47,327 nt of DNA, taken from assembly GCA_945861785.1 (NCBI GenBank), contig CAMAWD010000045.1:1-47327 (forward strand), given 5' to 3'. The notes under the pieces were generated by a model. The model was not told the DNA's origin. It saw nothing but the letters and a program-made list of their open reading frames with translations, and searched no databases. A program made the translations under genes and the position numbers. This document shows, in pieces, positions 36,536-44,007 of this stretch; position 1 is the stretch's first letter; each line of letters starts with the position of its first letter. The stretch comes from Rhodoferax sp. OV413. GTDB lineage: Bacteria; Pseudomonadota; Gammaproteobacteria; Burkholderiales; Burkholderiaceae_C.

Positions 36536-38019
36536 CAGCGCGCCCCTCCGATCAACAGTGCCGCGGCCTGCGCTGCGGAACCGGCGGTCAAGGACCTGTC
36601 CAGGCCAAAGTAGACGGTCGCGACCACCAGCAAGGCGGCAGGTACACCCATGGACCACGGCAAGCCGACTGCCTGGTCGATGTCCTTGCGCGGCTCGCGA
36701 AAATAGGCCACCTCGACGAATCGCCAGACATAGGCGACCGCCAGCAGGGACGACAGAACAATCAGGAACACCAGCCACCACTGGCCCTTCTCGAGCGCGG
36801 CGAGCAGCAAATACCACTTGCTGACGAAACCGGCGGTCCCCGGAACCCCGATCAGCGAAAGGCCACAGACAACGATTCCGAAACTGGTCCAGGGCATCCG
36901 TCTGCCCAGACCCTGGACCCGGGCCAGGCTGGTTCCGCCCATCACCAGCGCGACACAGCCCAACAACAGGAAGATGGCGCCCTTGGTGATGCCGTGGTTC
37001 ACCAGATGGACGATGGTGGCGGTCAGCCCGGTCGCGGAACCGAAGGAAAGGCCCAGGATGATGTAGCCGATCTGGCCCACACTGGAATAGGCGAACAGGC
37101 GCTTCAGGTCGGTCTGGAACACCGCAATCAGTGAAGCCGCAAACATGCCGGCAAGCGCCAGCAGCAGCATCACCTCCTGCATGGGCAAGCGGCCGAACAC
37201 CTGCGAGTTGCCAAACACCGAGAAGTAAAAGCGCAGCAGCACGTAGACCGCCACCTTCGTGGCAGTGGCGGCCAGGAACGCAGCCACTGCGGACGGCGCG
37301 AACGCATAGGCGTTGGGCAGCCACTGGTGCAGCGGAAACAGGGCCAGTTTCAGCGAAATGCCAACGGTCAGGAAGGCCAGTGCCGCCAACACCGGGCGCG
37401 TGTGTTGCACTGCAGCGATACGCCGGCCCATGTCCGCGAGGTTCAAGGTACCGGTCATGAGGTACAACAACCCGATGCCAATCACGATGAATGTCGCGCC
37501 GATGGTGCCCATGATCAGGTACTGGTAAGACGCAACAAGGGCTCTGCGGTCGCGCCCCAGGGCCACCAGGACATACGTGGACAAGGACGACACCTCAAGA
37601 AAAACGAAAATGTTGAAGGCGTCCCCGGTAATCGTGATGCCCAGCAACCCGGTCAGGCAGAGCAGGAACATCGTGTAGAAGAGGTAATGCTGCTGGTGCG
37701 GCACCTCGGCTTCGATACTGGCACGGCTGTAAGGCAGGACCACGGCGGCGATTCCGGACACCAGTACAAGCACAAGCGCACTCAGGCGGTCCACGCGGTA
37801 CTCGATCCCCCAAGGCGCCGCCCAGTTGCCGATCGCATAGGAAATGGGACCGGTGGCCTCCACACGCAGCCACAGTTGCACCGATATCGCCAACGCCAAC
37901 CAGGTGGCCGCCACAGCGACTGCAAACGCGAGGCTGCGCCGGCGCAGCAAGACCGTGAGCGGGGCCGCCATCAGCGGTACGACGACCTGCAATGCAGGCA
38001 GATGGGGGGCCAGGTTCAT
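36535..38019 (-). CDS. mrpD: MrpD/MbhH-like antiporter subunit
   Basis: A 494-aa proton-conducting-transporter family subunit that follows the C-like subunit, the position of mrpD or mbhH. Key residues are present: Glu142 in TM5 (FVFLEVSSLSTYV), Lys224 in TM7 (ISLKLALFPLHQWLP) and Lys255 in TM8 (TATKVAVYVLLRF). About 14 membrane helices. Overlaps the C-like gene by 4 bp (ATGA). Of the three large subunits this one is most like MrpD by sequence. Confidence 0.92.
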   Translation of the reverse strand: MNLAPHLPALQVVVPLMAAPLTVLLRRRSLAFAVAVAATWLALAISVQLWLRVEATGPISYAIGNWAAPWGIEYRVDRLSALVLVLVSGIAAVVLPYSRASIEAEVPHQQHYLFYTMFLLCLTGLLGITITGDAFNIFVFLEVSSLSTYVLVALGRDRRALVASYQYLIMGTIGATFIVIGIGLLYLMTGTLNLADMGRRIAAVQHTRPVLAALAFLTVGISLKLALFPLHQWLPNAYAFAPSAVAAFLAATATKVAVYVLLRFYFSVFGNSQVFGRLPMQEVMLLLALAGMFAASLIAVFQTDLKRLFAYSSVGQIGYIILGLSFGSATGLTATIVHLVNHGITKGAIFLLLGCVALVMGGTSLARVQGLGRRMPWTSFGIVVCGLSLIGVPGTAGFVSKWYLLLAALEKGQWWLVFLIVLSSLLAVAYVWRFVEVAYFREPRKDIDQAVGLPWSMGVPAALLVVATVYFGLDRSLTAGSAAQAAALLIGGAR

Positions 38020-38411
38020 GGCGCGTGCGTCTCCGGCCCGACCCCGGCGTCGATTTCCAGGATCTCGTCTTCCTCGATGCTGTCGTAGGCCTCACGTATG
38101 CGCACCACCAGCGCCAGTCCGAGCGCGAGCGTGGCCACACCGACCACGATGGCGGTCAGTATGAGCACGTGGGGCAATGGGTTCGAGTAGACCGTGAAGG
38201 CGTCGCTGAGAATCGGCGCAGTGCCCCCGACCAGTTTGCCGGGAGCGATGTAGAGCAGGTACACCGAGGTCTGAAAAATGCCCAGGCCGACCAGTTTCTT
38301 GATGAGGTTGGAGCGCGCAATGACGATGAAAAGCCCCGCGACCATCAGGAAGACGGTCACGAAATACGTGAAGTGGCTCGCGAGCGTCACCGACCCGGCG
38401 TAGGCACTCAT
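38016..38411 (-). CDS. mrpC: MrpC/MbhG-like (NuoK-type) subunit
   Basis: A 131-aa protein with three membrane helices of the NuoK/MrpC family; the conserved LVGLGIFQTSVYLLYI and DPLPHVLILTAIVVG-type NPLPHVLILTAIVVGVATLA are visible. The acidic tail (SIEEDEILEIDAGVGPE) is longer than usual. Start ATG 38411 overlaps the B-like gene by 4 bp. In Mrp and Mbh complexes this subunit packs against MrpD. Confidence 0.9.
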   Translation of the reverse strand: MSAYAGSVTLASHFTYFVTVFLMVAGLFIVIARSNLIKKLVGLGIFQTSVYLLYIAPGKLVGGTAPILSDAFTVYSNPLPHVLILTAIVVGVATLALGLALVVRIREAYDSIEEDEILEIDAGVGPETHAP

Positions 38412-38833
38412 TCGTCGACCCTGCCCCGATCGGCAAACATGTAGAAAATTTTCAGCATCACGCCCGACACGGTGGTTGCCACGCCGACCTCCACCCAGAA
38501 GATACCCCGGTGCTGCCCGGTGACTGAATTGGAATCCAGGACGAAATAATCGAGGAAATTGCCCCCGAGCACCAGGCCGGCAACGCCCACGCCGGCATAG
38601 ATCAACACACCGACCGCCATCATCGACTCCACGAAAGGCTCCGGAACCACCCTGCGCGCTGGCGCCAGCCCATAGATCAATGCATAAAAAATCACCGCCG
38701 CGGCAAGGATCACGCCGGCCTGGAACCCGCCGCCAGGGCCGAAATCGCCATGGAACTGCACATACAGCGCAAACAGCAGGATGAACGGGATCAACAACTT
38801 TGCAATCACCCGCAGGATCAGGTCCCGCTTCAT
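38408..38833 (-). CDS. mrpB: MrpB/MbhF-like (MnhB-domain) subunit
   Basis: A 141-aa protein with four membrane helices and the MnhB signature FHGDFGPGGGFQAGVILAAA, followed by GLAPARRVVPEPF and a C-terminal helix WVEVGVATTVSGVMLKIFY. This matches the MrpB family, also present as MbhF. ATGA overlap with the C-like gene downstream and with the DUF4040 gene upstream. It is part of the sodium-site module in characterised relatives. Confidence 0.9.
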   Translation of the reverse strand: MKRDLILRVIAKLLIPFILLFALYVQFHGDFGPGGGFQAGVILAAAVIFYALIYGLAPARRVVPEPFVESMMAVGVLIYAGVGVAGLVLGGNFLDYFVLDSNSVTGQHRGIFWVEVGVATTVSGVMLKIFYMFADRGRVDE

Positions 38834-39345
38834 GGCTTGCCCCCGCCTCGACGCCGGCGCAGCAGCGCCACCACGCCCGCGCCCGCCGTGAACACGACAG
38901 TGGTCTCACCCAGGGTGTCGTAGCCCCGGTAACTCGCCAGCACGGCGGTCACCACGTTGGGAACATCGACCTCTTTCTTGATCTCGTTCAGATAGCGCGG
39001 CACCACGTGGGTGTGGATCGGCGCCTTGGGATCGGAAAATTCGGGCAGGCCCAGCGTGCCGTACACCAGCACCGCACCCACCGCCAACGAGATCACCAGG
39101 GGACCCCAGGGCTTTTGCACCGGCCGGGCCTCCTCGCTCTTGCACAGGTACAAGGCCCCCAGAAACAGGACCGTTGAAATGCCCGCGCCGACCGACGCTT
39201 CGGTCATGGCCACGTCGACGGCATCCATGGCCACCAGCACCGTGGCCATCAGGAAGCTGTAGATGCCGGTGAGAATGACCACGCCAAAAAGGTTGCGACT
39301 TCGCGCGATCACCCACACGGTCACCACCATCAGCACCAGCAGCAC
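38830..39345 (-). CDS. MrpA C-terminal-like subunit (MbhD-MbhE fusion, DUF4040)
   Basis: Corresponds to the C-terminal part of MrpA only. The first half matches MbhD (RSRNLFGVVILTGIYSFL, then DAVDVAMTEASVGAGISTV), the second half MbhE (PNVVTAVLASYRGYDTLGET). The NuoL-like half of MrpA is absent. The start is unclear: I give GTG 39345 as the first normal start codon, but no ribosome site precedes it. An ATC at 39366 has GAGGAG eight bases upstream and would give IETLIINVLLVL, as homologues are expected to begin with Met at that point; a CTG at 39357 overlaps the mrpG stop as CTGA. Confidence 0.88.
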   Translation of the reverse strand: MLLVLMVVTVWVIARSRNLFGVVILTGIYSFLMATVLVAMDAVDVAMTEASVGAGISTVLFLGALYLCKSEEARPVQKPWGPLVISLAVGAVLVYGTLGLPEFSDPKAPIHTHVVPRYLNEIKKEVDVPNVVTAVLASYRGYDTLGETTVVFTAGAGVVALLRRRRGGGKP

Positions 39346-39353
39346 GTTGATGA

Positions 39354-39683
39354 TCAGGGTTTCGATGGTGGATTCTCCTCGTCGGCCAACAGGGGCTTCA
39401 GCCCCCGCACCATCGCTGCACGGGCCAGCGCATGGGTTGCAGTGGGACTGGCAAAATAGATCAGCAGGGCCACCATGAGCAGTTTGACCGACACAAGGCT
39501 GAAGCCGGCCTGCAGCAGCAAGCCCAGCAGGACCAGGCCCGCACCCAGGGTCTCGGTCACGCTGGCGGCATGCATGCGGGTGTAGAAGTCGGGCATGCGC
39601 AGCATTCCGGCCGCACCCACCATGCAGAAAAATCCGCCCGCGACCAGGCAAAACCAGCTCAGGACGTCGATCCAGATCATCAT
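39354..39683 (-). CDS. mrpG: MrpG/MbhC-like subunit
   Basis: A 109-aa protein of the MnhG/PhaG family with three membrane helices. Signatures are GAAGMLRMPDFYTRMHAASVTETLGAG split over two helices, then KLLMVALLIYFASPTATHALARAA. ATG 39683, directly followed by a second ATG, overlaps the MrpF stop (ATGA). Its stop lies close to or within the start of the next gene. The tail LADEENPPSKP is cytoplasmic by charge. Confidence 0.9.
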   Translation of the reverse strand: MMIWIDVLSWFCLVAGGFFCMVGAAGMLRMPDFYTRMHAASVTETLGAGLVLLGLLLQAGFSLVSVKLLMVALLIYFASPTATHALARAAMVRGLKPLLADEENPPSKP

Positions 39684-39967
39684 CGCGGACCGTCCTCGCC
39701 AAGATCGTCGGGATCGCCAAGATTGCCATGCCGGAAATACTTCAGCACGGCGATGGTCCCGATCACGTTGAGCAGGCCATACACGATCGCCAGATCGAGA
39801 AACTCCGGCCGGCCGTTGAGGAACCCCATCACGGAGAGCAGCAGCATCGCCACGGTGCCGATCGTGTTGGCTGCCTGCGCCCGGTCGAACACGCTGGGGC
39901 CGAGCGCAGCACGCACCAGTACCAGTGCCAGCGTGACGAGAAGAGCAATCGCCGCGGCCGCGAACAT
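39680..39967 (-). CDS. mrpF: MrpF/MbhB-like subunit
   Basis: A 95-aa protein with three membrane helices of the MrpF/MnhF family; the conserved RAALGPSVFDRAQAANTIGT, with the DR dyad, is clear. Start ATG 39967 overlaps the MrpE stop by one base, and its stop overlaps the mrpG start by 4 bp. In related complexes F packs with E and G. Confidence 0.92.
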   Translation of the reverse strand: MFAAAAIALLVTLALVLVRAALGPSVFDRAQAANTIGTVAMLLLSVMGFLNGRPEFLDLAIVYGLLNVIGTIAVLKYFRHGNLGDPDDLGEDGPR

Positions 39968-40506
39968 CAGGCCCTGCCCTCACAGGCCGAAACACGGCGG
40001 TCCATCTCGCTGTCGACCACGGCCAGCGCGCCTGCTCGGGTCAGCCCGTGCACCAGAAACTCCTTCCCATCGGCCTCGATCGCGATCGTGCCAGGTGTGA
40101 GAGTGATCGAATTGGCATGGATCACCAGGCCGGTCTCGGTCCGCTGGCCCGGCTTGAAACGGACGAGCGTCGGGCTGATCGGCAGCCGAGGGTGCAGGAT
40201 GATCTTGCTGACGTCCCAGGCGGACTTGACGACCTCTTTCAGCAACCAGGGCCAGTACGAAAAAACCGTGCCGACCAGGTGGATCGGATGACCTTCCACA
40301 TCGACCAAATCCATACGACGGGCAAACCAGACGACGAACACCGCGCAACCGGCGCCGGCTGACATCAGGAAAGCCGTGAAGAACCCAGACAGCAACAGCC
40401 AGAATAGGTAGAGGGAGACAAACAGGCTGACGGAGCGGAACACGTCGGAAGATGGTCGGTAGTAATTCGGCGATTGTAGGCAAGGTCTCGAGGCGGGTTG
40501 CATCAC
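39967..40506 (-). CDS. mrpE: MrpE/MbhA-like subunit
   Basis: A 179-aa protein of the MrpE/MnhE family with two N-terminal membrane helices (SLYLFWLLLSGFFTAFLM and AGCAVFVVWFARR) and a soluble domain with KEVVKSAWDVSKIILHP and the family signature ANSITLTPGTIAIE. It is the first gene of the operon. The true start may be ATG 40506 or a later GTG at 40443, since the first 20 residues look non-conserved. The promoter would lie in the 74 bp shared with the divergent fumarase gene. Confidence 0.88.
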   Translation of the reverse strand: MMQPASRPCLQSPNYYRPSSDVFRSVSLFVSLYLFWLLLSGFFTAFLMSAGAGCAVFVVWFARRMDLVDVEGHPIHLVGTVFSYWPWLLKEVVKSAWDVSKIILHPRLPISPTLVRFKPGQRTETGLVIHANSITLTPGTIAIEADGKEFLVHGLTRAGALAVVDSEMDRRVSACEGRA

Positions 40507-40580
40507 CCGCGCCGGCCGCCCACCGACGTCGTGGGGTGGTTAAACTCGTCGACGAATAGTCGCCCATCCCGGATACCCCC

Positions 40581-42125
40581 ATGACCACCACAACCATCCG
40601 CCAAGAAGACCTGATCGAGTCCATCGCAGCCGCGCTGCAATTCATCAGTTACTACCACCCGGCCGACTACATCGCCCATCTCGCGCGCGCCTACGAGCGT
40701 GAGCAGAGCCCGGCGGCGAAGGATGCGATCGCCCAGATCCTGACCAACTCGCGCATGAGCGCCGAGGGCCACCGTCCGATCTGCCAGGACACCGGCATCG
40801 TGAACGTCTTCCTGAAGATCGGCATGGACGTGCGCCTTGAAGGTTTCACCGGCACGCTGGACGACGCCATCAACGAAGGCGTGCGACAAGGCTACAACCA
40901 CCCCGACAACACGCTGCGGGCATCGATCGTCGCCGACCCGCAGTTCGAGCGCAAGAACACCAAGGACAACACACCCGCCGTGGTCAACGTCGAGATCGTG
41001 GCCGGCAACAAGCTCGACATCACCGTTGCGGCCAAGGGCGGCGGATCGGAGAACAAGTCCAAGCTGGTCATGCTCAACCCGTCCGACTCGGTGGTCGATT
41101 GGGTGCTCAAGACCGTCCCCACGATGGGGGCCGGCTGGTGCCCGCCCGGCATGCTGGGCATCGGCATCGGGGGCACAGCTGAAAAGGCTGTGCTGATGGC
41201 CAAGCAGGCGTTGATGGAAGACATCGACATGTACGAGCTGCTGCAACGCGGCCCGAACAGCAAGCTCGAAGAGCTGCGCATCGAACTGTTCGAGAAGGTC
41301 AACGCGCTGGGCATCGGCGCCCAGGGGCTGGGCGGGCTCACCACCGTGCTGGACGTCAAGATCAACATGTTCCCGACCCACGCGGCCGGCAAGCCGGTGG
41401 CGATGATCCCCAACTGCGCGGCCACCCGCCACGCGCATTTCGTGATGGACGGCAGCGGGCCGGCCTACTTGACCCCGCCGGCGCTGAGCCTGTGGCCGGA
41501 TGTGAATTGGGCGCCGGATTACAAGAAAAGCCGCAAGGTGGACCTGAACACCCTCACCCGCGACGAGATCGCCAGCTGGAAGGCCGGCGACACCTTGCTG
41601 CTCAGCGGCAAGATGCTGACCGGGCGCGATGCCGCGCACAAACGCATCCAGGACATGCTGACCCGGGGCGAAGCACTGCCGGTGGACTTCACCAACCGGA
41701 CCATCTATTACGTGGGCCCGGTCGACCCGGTGCGCAACGAGGCAGTGGGCCCGGCCGGCCCCACCACGGCAACACGCATGGACAGTTTCACCGAGATGAT
41801 GCTCAGCGCCACCGGCCTGATCAGCATGATCGGCAAGGCCGAGCGTGGCCCGGTGGCCATCGAGGCGATCCGCAAACACAAAAGCGCCTACCTGATGGCC
41901 GTGGGCGGCGCCGCCTACCTGGTCAGCAAGGCCATCAAGACCGCCAAGGTGGTGGGTTTTGCCGACCTGGGCATGGAGGCCATCTACGAATTCGACGTGG
42001 TCGACATGCCAGTCACGGTTGCCGTGGATTCCGGGGGCACCAGCGCCCACATCACCGGGCCGGCCGAATGGGAGAAGAAAATCGCCAGCGGCCAGTTCAA
42101 GAGGATTCCGGTGCGCGCCGCGTAG
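40581..42125 (+). CDS. fumA: class I fumarate hydratase (iron-sulfur, dimeric)
   Basis: Interconverts fumarate and malate with an oxygen-sensitive 4Fe-4S cluster. The 514-aa protein joins the alpha-type N-terminal part and beta-type C-terminal part. Cluster and active-site motifs: RPICQDTGIVNVF, GAGWCPPGMLGIGIGGT, and MIPNCAATRHAHF, each supplying a Cys; the C-terminal half has the VGPAGPTTATRMD signature. Divergent from the antiporter operon. Downstream is a truncated thioesterase gene. Confidence 0.95.
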   Translation: MTTTTIRQEDLIESIAAALQFISYYHPADYIAHLARAYEREQSPAAKDAIAQILTNSRMSAEGHRPICQDTGIVNVFLKIGMDVRLEGFTGTLDDAINEGVRQGYNHPDNTLRASIVADPQFERKNTKDNTPAVVNVEIVAGNKLDITVAAKGGGSENKSKLVMLNPSDSVVDWVLKTVPTMGAGWCPPGMLGIGIGGTAEKAVLMAKQALMEDIDMYELLQRGPNSKLEELRIELFEKVNALGIGAQGLGGLTTVLDVKINMFPTHAAGKPVAMIPNCAATRHAHFVMDGSGPAYLTPPALSLWPDVNWAPDYKKSRKVDLNTLTRDEIASWKAGDTLLLSGKMLTGRDAAHKRIQDMLTRGEALPVDFTNRTIYYVGPVDPVRNEAVGPAGPTTATRMDSFTEMMLSATGLISMIGKAERGPVAIEAIRKHKSAYLMAVGGAAYLVSKAIKTAKVVGFADLGMEAIYEFDVVDMPVTVAVDSGGTSAHITGPAEWEKKIASGQFKRIPVRAA

Positions 42126-42153
42126 CGCTGTCGCTATCGACGAACCCGACAGC

Positions 42154-42393
42154 ATGCAAATTCAACAATTGCAATCGGCTCTCGGCGAATACTTCGCACC
42201 CTGGGTGCAGGACCTGGGCCTGGAAGTCATGGCACGGGACGCAGACAAAGTGACTGTGCGCCTGCCGAATACCGAGCGTTTGGCCCGGGTCGGCGGTACA
42301 GGCCCCGCTACCCGCGTGCCAGCAAATGCTGGCCAAGCGCAAACACCGAATTCGGGGCCTTCGTCAGCTGAACTTCGTCCTGCGGCTTCTTGA
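42154..42393 (+). pseudogene. truncated PaaI-type hotdog thioesterase, 5' end only
   Basis: The 79-codon frame begins MQIQQLQSALGEYFAPWVQD and continues LGLEVMARDADKVTVRLPNTERLARVGGT, which fits the first third of PaaI/YiiD-like thioesterases, where GGTVCGQALMAAADT normally follows. Similarity ends after GGT near 42300; the rest runs antisense through the 3' end of the Rrf2 gene. The catalytic part is missing, so this is a deletion scar. It lies 28 bp after fumA, so the intact gene would have been in its operon. Confidence 0.6.
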
Positions 42394-42844
42394 ACACGCC
42401 GGGCTTGGACGCCCGCCGCGCCTGCACCTGGGTGCCCTTGGCGCGCTGCTCGTCGGTCAGTTTCTGAAGCGTGATGGACTGCATGTAGTCCACGATCCGG
42501 GAGTTCAGTGCATCCCACAGTTCCTGCGTCATGTCACGCCCAAGCGGATCTTCACCGTTCGGCGCGCCTCTGACGGCGCCTGCCCGCCGGCCGTCCACGG
42601 CACGGATGATGTCCGCCACCGTGATCCTGTCTGCGGGCTGGCCCAGGCTGTATCCACCGCCCGGGCCGCGGGTGCTGTCCACAAGGCCATCCTGGCGCAG
42701 CTTGCTGAACATCTGTTCGAGGTAGGACAACGAGATCTGCTGGCGCGCCGCAATATCGGACAACGGGACCGGGCCCTGTCGCTCATACAGGGCGACCTCG
42801 ATCATTGCAGTGACGGCGAAGCGGCCTTTGGTACTCAATCGCAT
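42308..42844 (-). CDS. Rrf2 family transcriptional regulator, IscR-like but without cysteines
   Basis: A 178-aa winged-helix regulator that resembles IscR along its full length: MRLSTKGRFAVTAMIEVALY, the recognition region ISLSYLEQMFSKLRQDGLVDS, the wing RGPGGGYSLGQP, and a C-terminal TLQKLTDEQR. The segment where IscR has three cysteine ligands for its 2Fe-2S cluster reads VDGRRAGAVRGAPNGEDPL, and the whole protein has no Cys, so it cannot bind the cluster in the same way. ATG 42844 matches the family start. Divergent from nhaR; no iscSUA genes are near. Confidence 0.9.
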   Translation of the reverse strand: MRLSTKGRFAVTAMIEVALYERQGPVPLSDIAARQQISLSYLEQMFSKLRQDGLVDSTRGPGGGYSLGQPADRITVADIIRAVDGRRAGAVRGAPNGEDPLGRDMTQELWDALNSRIVDYMQSITLQKLTDEQRAKGTQVQARRASKPGVFKKPQDEVQLTKAPNSVFALGQHLLARG

Positions 42845-42887
42845 GGTGTTTGCTCCTGTCTGGGTCACGGTCTGTGACAGGTTGGAC

Positions 42888-42914
42888 TTTACGCATCTCT
42901 ATACTTCGCGTAAA
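42888..42914. promoter_or_regulatory. inverted repeat operator candidate between Rrf2 regulator and nhaR
   Basis: TTTACGC (42888-42894) and GCGTAAA (42908-42914) are exact inverted repeats 13 bases apart, in the AT-rich divergent promoter region. A TTTACGA half-site-like sequence recurs at 42945-42950. A consensus -35 TTGACA lies at 42924-42929. Binding by either regulator is possible. Confidence 0.5.
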
Positions 42915-42953
42915 TTCGCATTTTTGACAATTTAACTTCATTTTTTACGAACA

Positions 42954-43850
42954 ATGAACTTCAAGCATCTGCACTATTTTTGGGTCACTGCGAAGGCCGG
43001 CGGCGTCATGCGGGCCGGCGAACAGCTGCACACGACGCCCCAGACCCTTTCGGGCCAGATCAAGCTGCTGGAAGACTGGCTCGGCCGAAAGCTGTTCCGC
43101 AAAAGCGGCCGGCAACTGGAACTGACCGAAGACGGGCGCCTGGCCCTGGGTTATGCCGACCAGATATTCGCGCTCGGGGCTGAACTCGAAACGGCGGTGC
43201 GCCAGGCGCGCGGGGGCGCACCGATCCTGGACTTCCGCGTGGGTGTGGCGGATTCGGTTGCAAAGTCGGTGGCATACCGGCTGCTGGAGCCCGCGCTGTC
43301 CATCAAGGAGCCAATTCGCCTGATCTGCAGCGAAGGCAAGTTCCCCGATTTGCTCTCGCACCTGGCGCTGCACCGGCTCGACCTTGTGATCGCGGACGAG
43401 CCAATGTCCCGCCGCATCAGCGTGAAGGCGTTCAACCATGCGTTGGGAAGCACAAGCATGAGTTTTTACTGTGCGCCGCAACTCCGGAAAAAGCTTGTCG
43501 GCGAGTTTCCAGGCTGCCTCAACGGCATGCCGATGCTGATTCAAGGCGCATCGGCGTCAGTTCGCCAGCAACTCGAAGGCTGGTTGACCCGCCACCAGAT
43601 CCATCCCCGGGTCATCGGTGAGTTCGACGACGGTGCATTGATGACCGCTTTCGGCCGTGAAGGTCGCGGCGTGTTCATGGGCCCGGCAGTGCTGGAGGCC
43701 GAAACAATCCAGCAATTTGGCGTCGAGGTGATCGGGCGCTCGACCGAGTTGGTCGAGGAGTTCTTTGCGGTTTCTGTGGAACGCCGCATCACGCACCCAT
43801 GTGTGGTTGCCATAACGGACGCCGCGCGCGGGCAGCTGTTCGTCGCGTGA
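42954..43850 (+). CDS. nhaR: LysR family regulator NhaR-like
   Basis: A 298-aa LysR-type regulator whose N-terminus has the NhaR pattern: NFKHLHYFWVTAKAGGVMRA, then LHTTPQTLSGQIKLLE and LFRKSGRQLELTEDG. In Escherichia coli NhaR activates the sodium-proton antiporter gene nhaA in response to sodium. Here no nhaA is seen, but the Mrp/Mbh-like cluster ends 2.5 kb upstream on the other strand. Divergent from the Rrf2 gene. Confidence 0.88.
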   Translation: MNFKHLHYFWVTAKAGGVMRAGEQLHTTPQTLSGQIKLLEDWLGRKLFRKSGRQLELTEDGRLALGYADQIFALGAELETAVRQARGGAPILDFRVGVADSVAKSVAYRLLEPALSIKEPIRLICSEGKFPDLLSHLALHRLDLVIADEPMSRRISVKAFNHALGSTSMSFYCAPQLRKKLVGEFPGCLNGMPMLIQGASASVRQQLEGWLTRHQIHPRVIGEFDDGALMTAFGREGRGVFMGPAVLEAETIQQFGVEVIGRSTELVEEFFAVSVERRITHPCVVAITDAARGQLFVA

Positions 43851-44007
43851 TTCGCTCGGCCCGCTCCACTTTACGGCGCAACCCGTGTCGCGAGCTGACC
43901 AACGAAACCACCTGGCGGCAAGGGTGGGTCGCATGAATCTCTTGGCAACGGTTCTTGGGGTGGCGTGCGCGCTGGTCGGCGGGTGGAGGGGGTTTCGTGG
44001 ATGGCGC

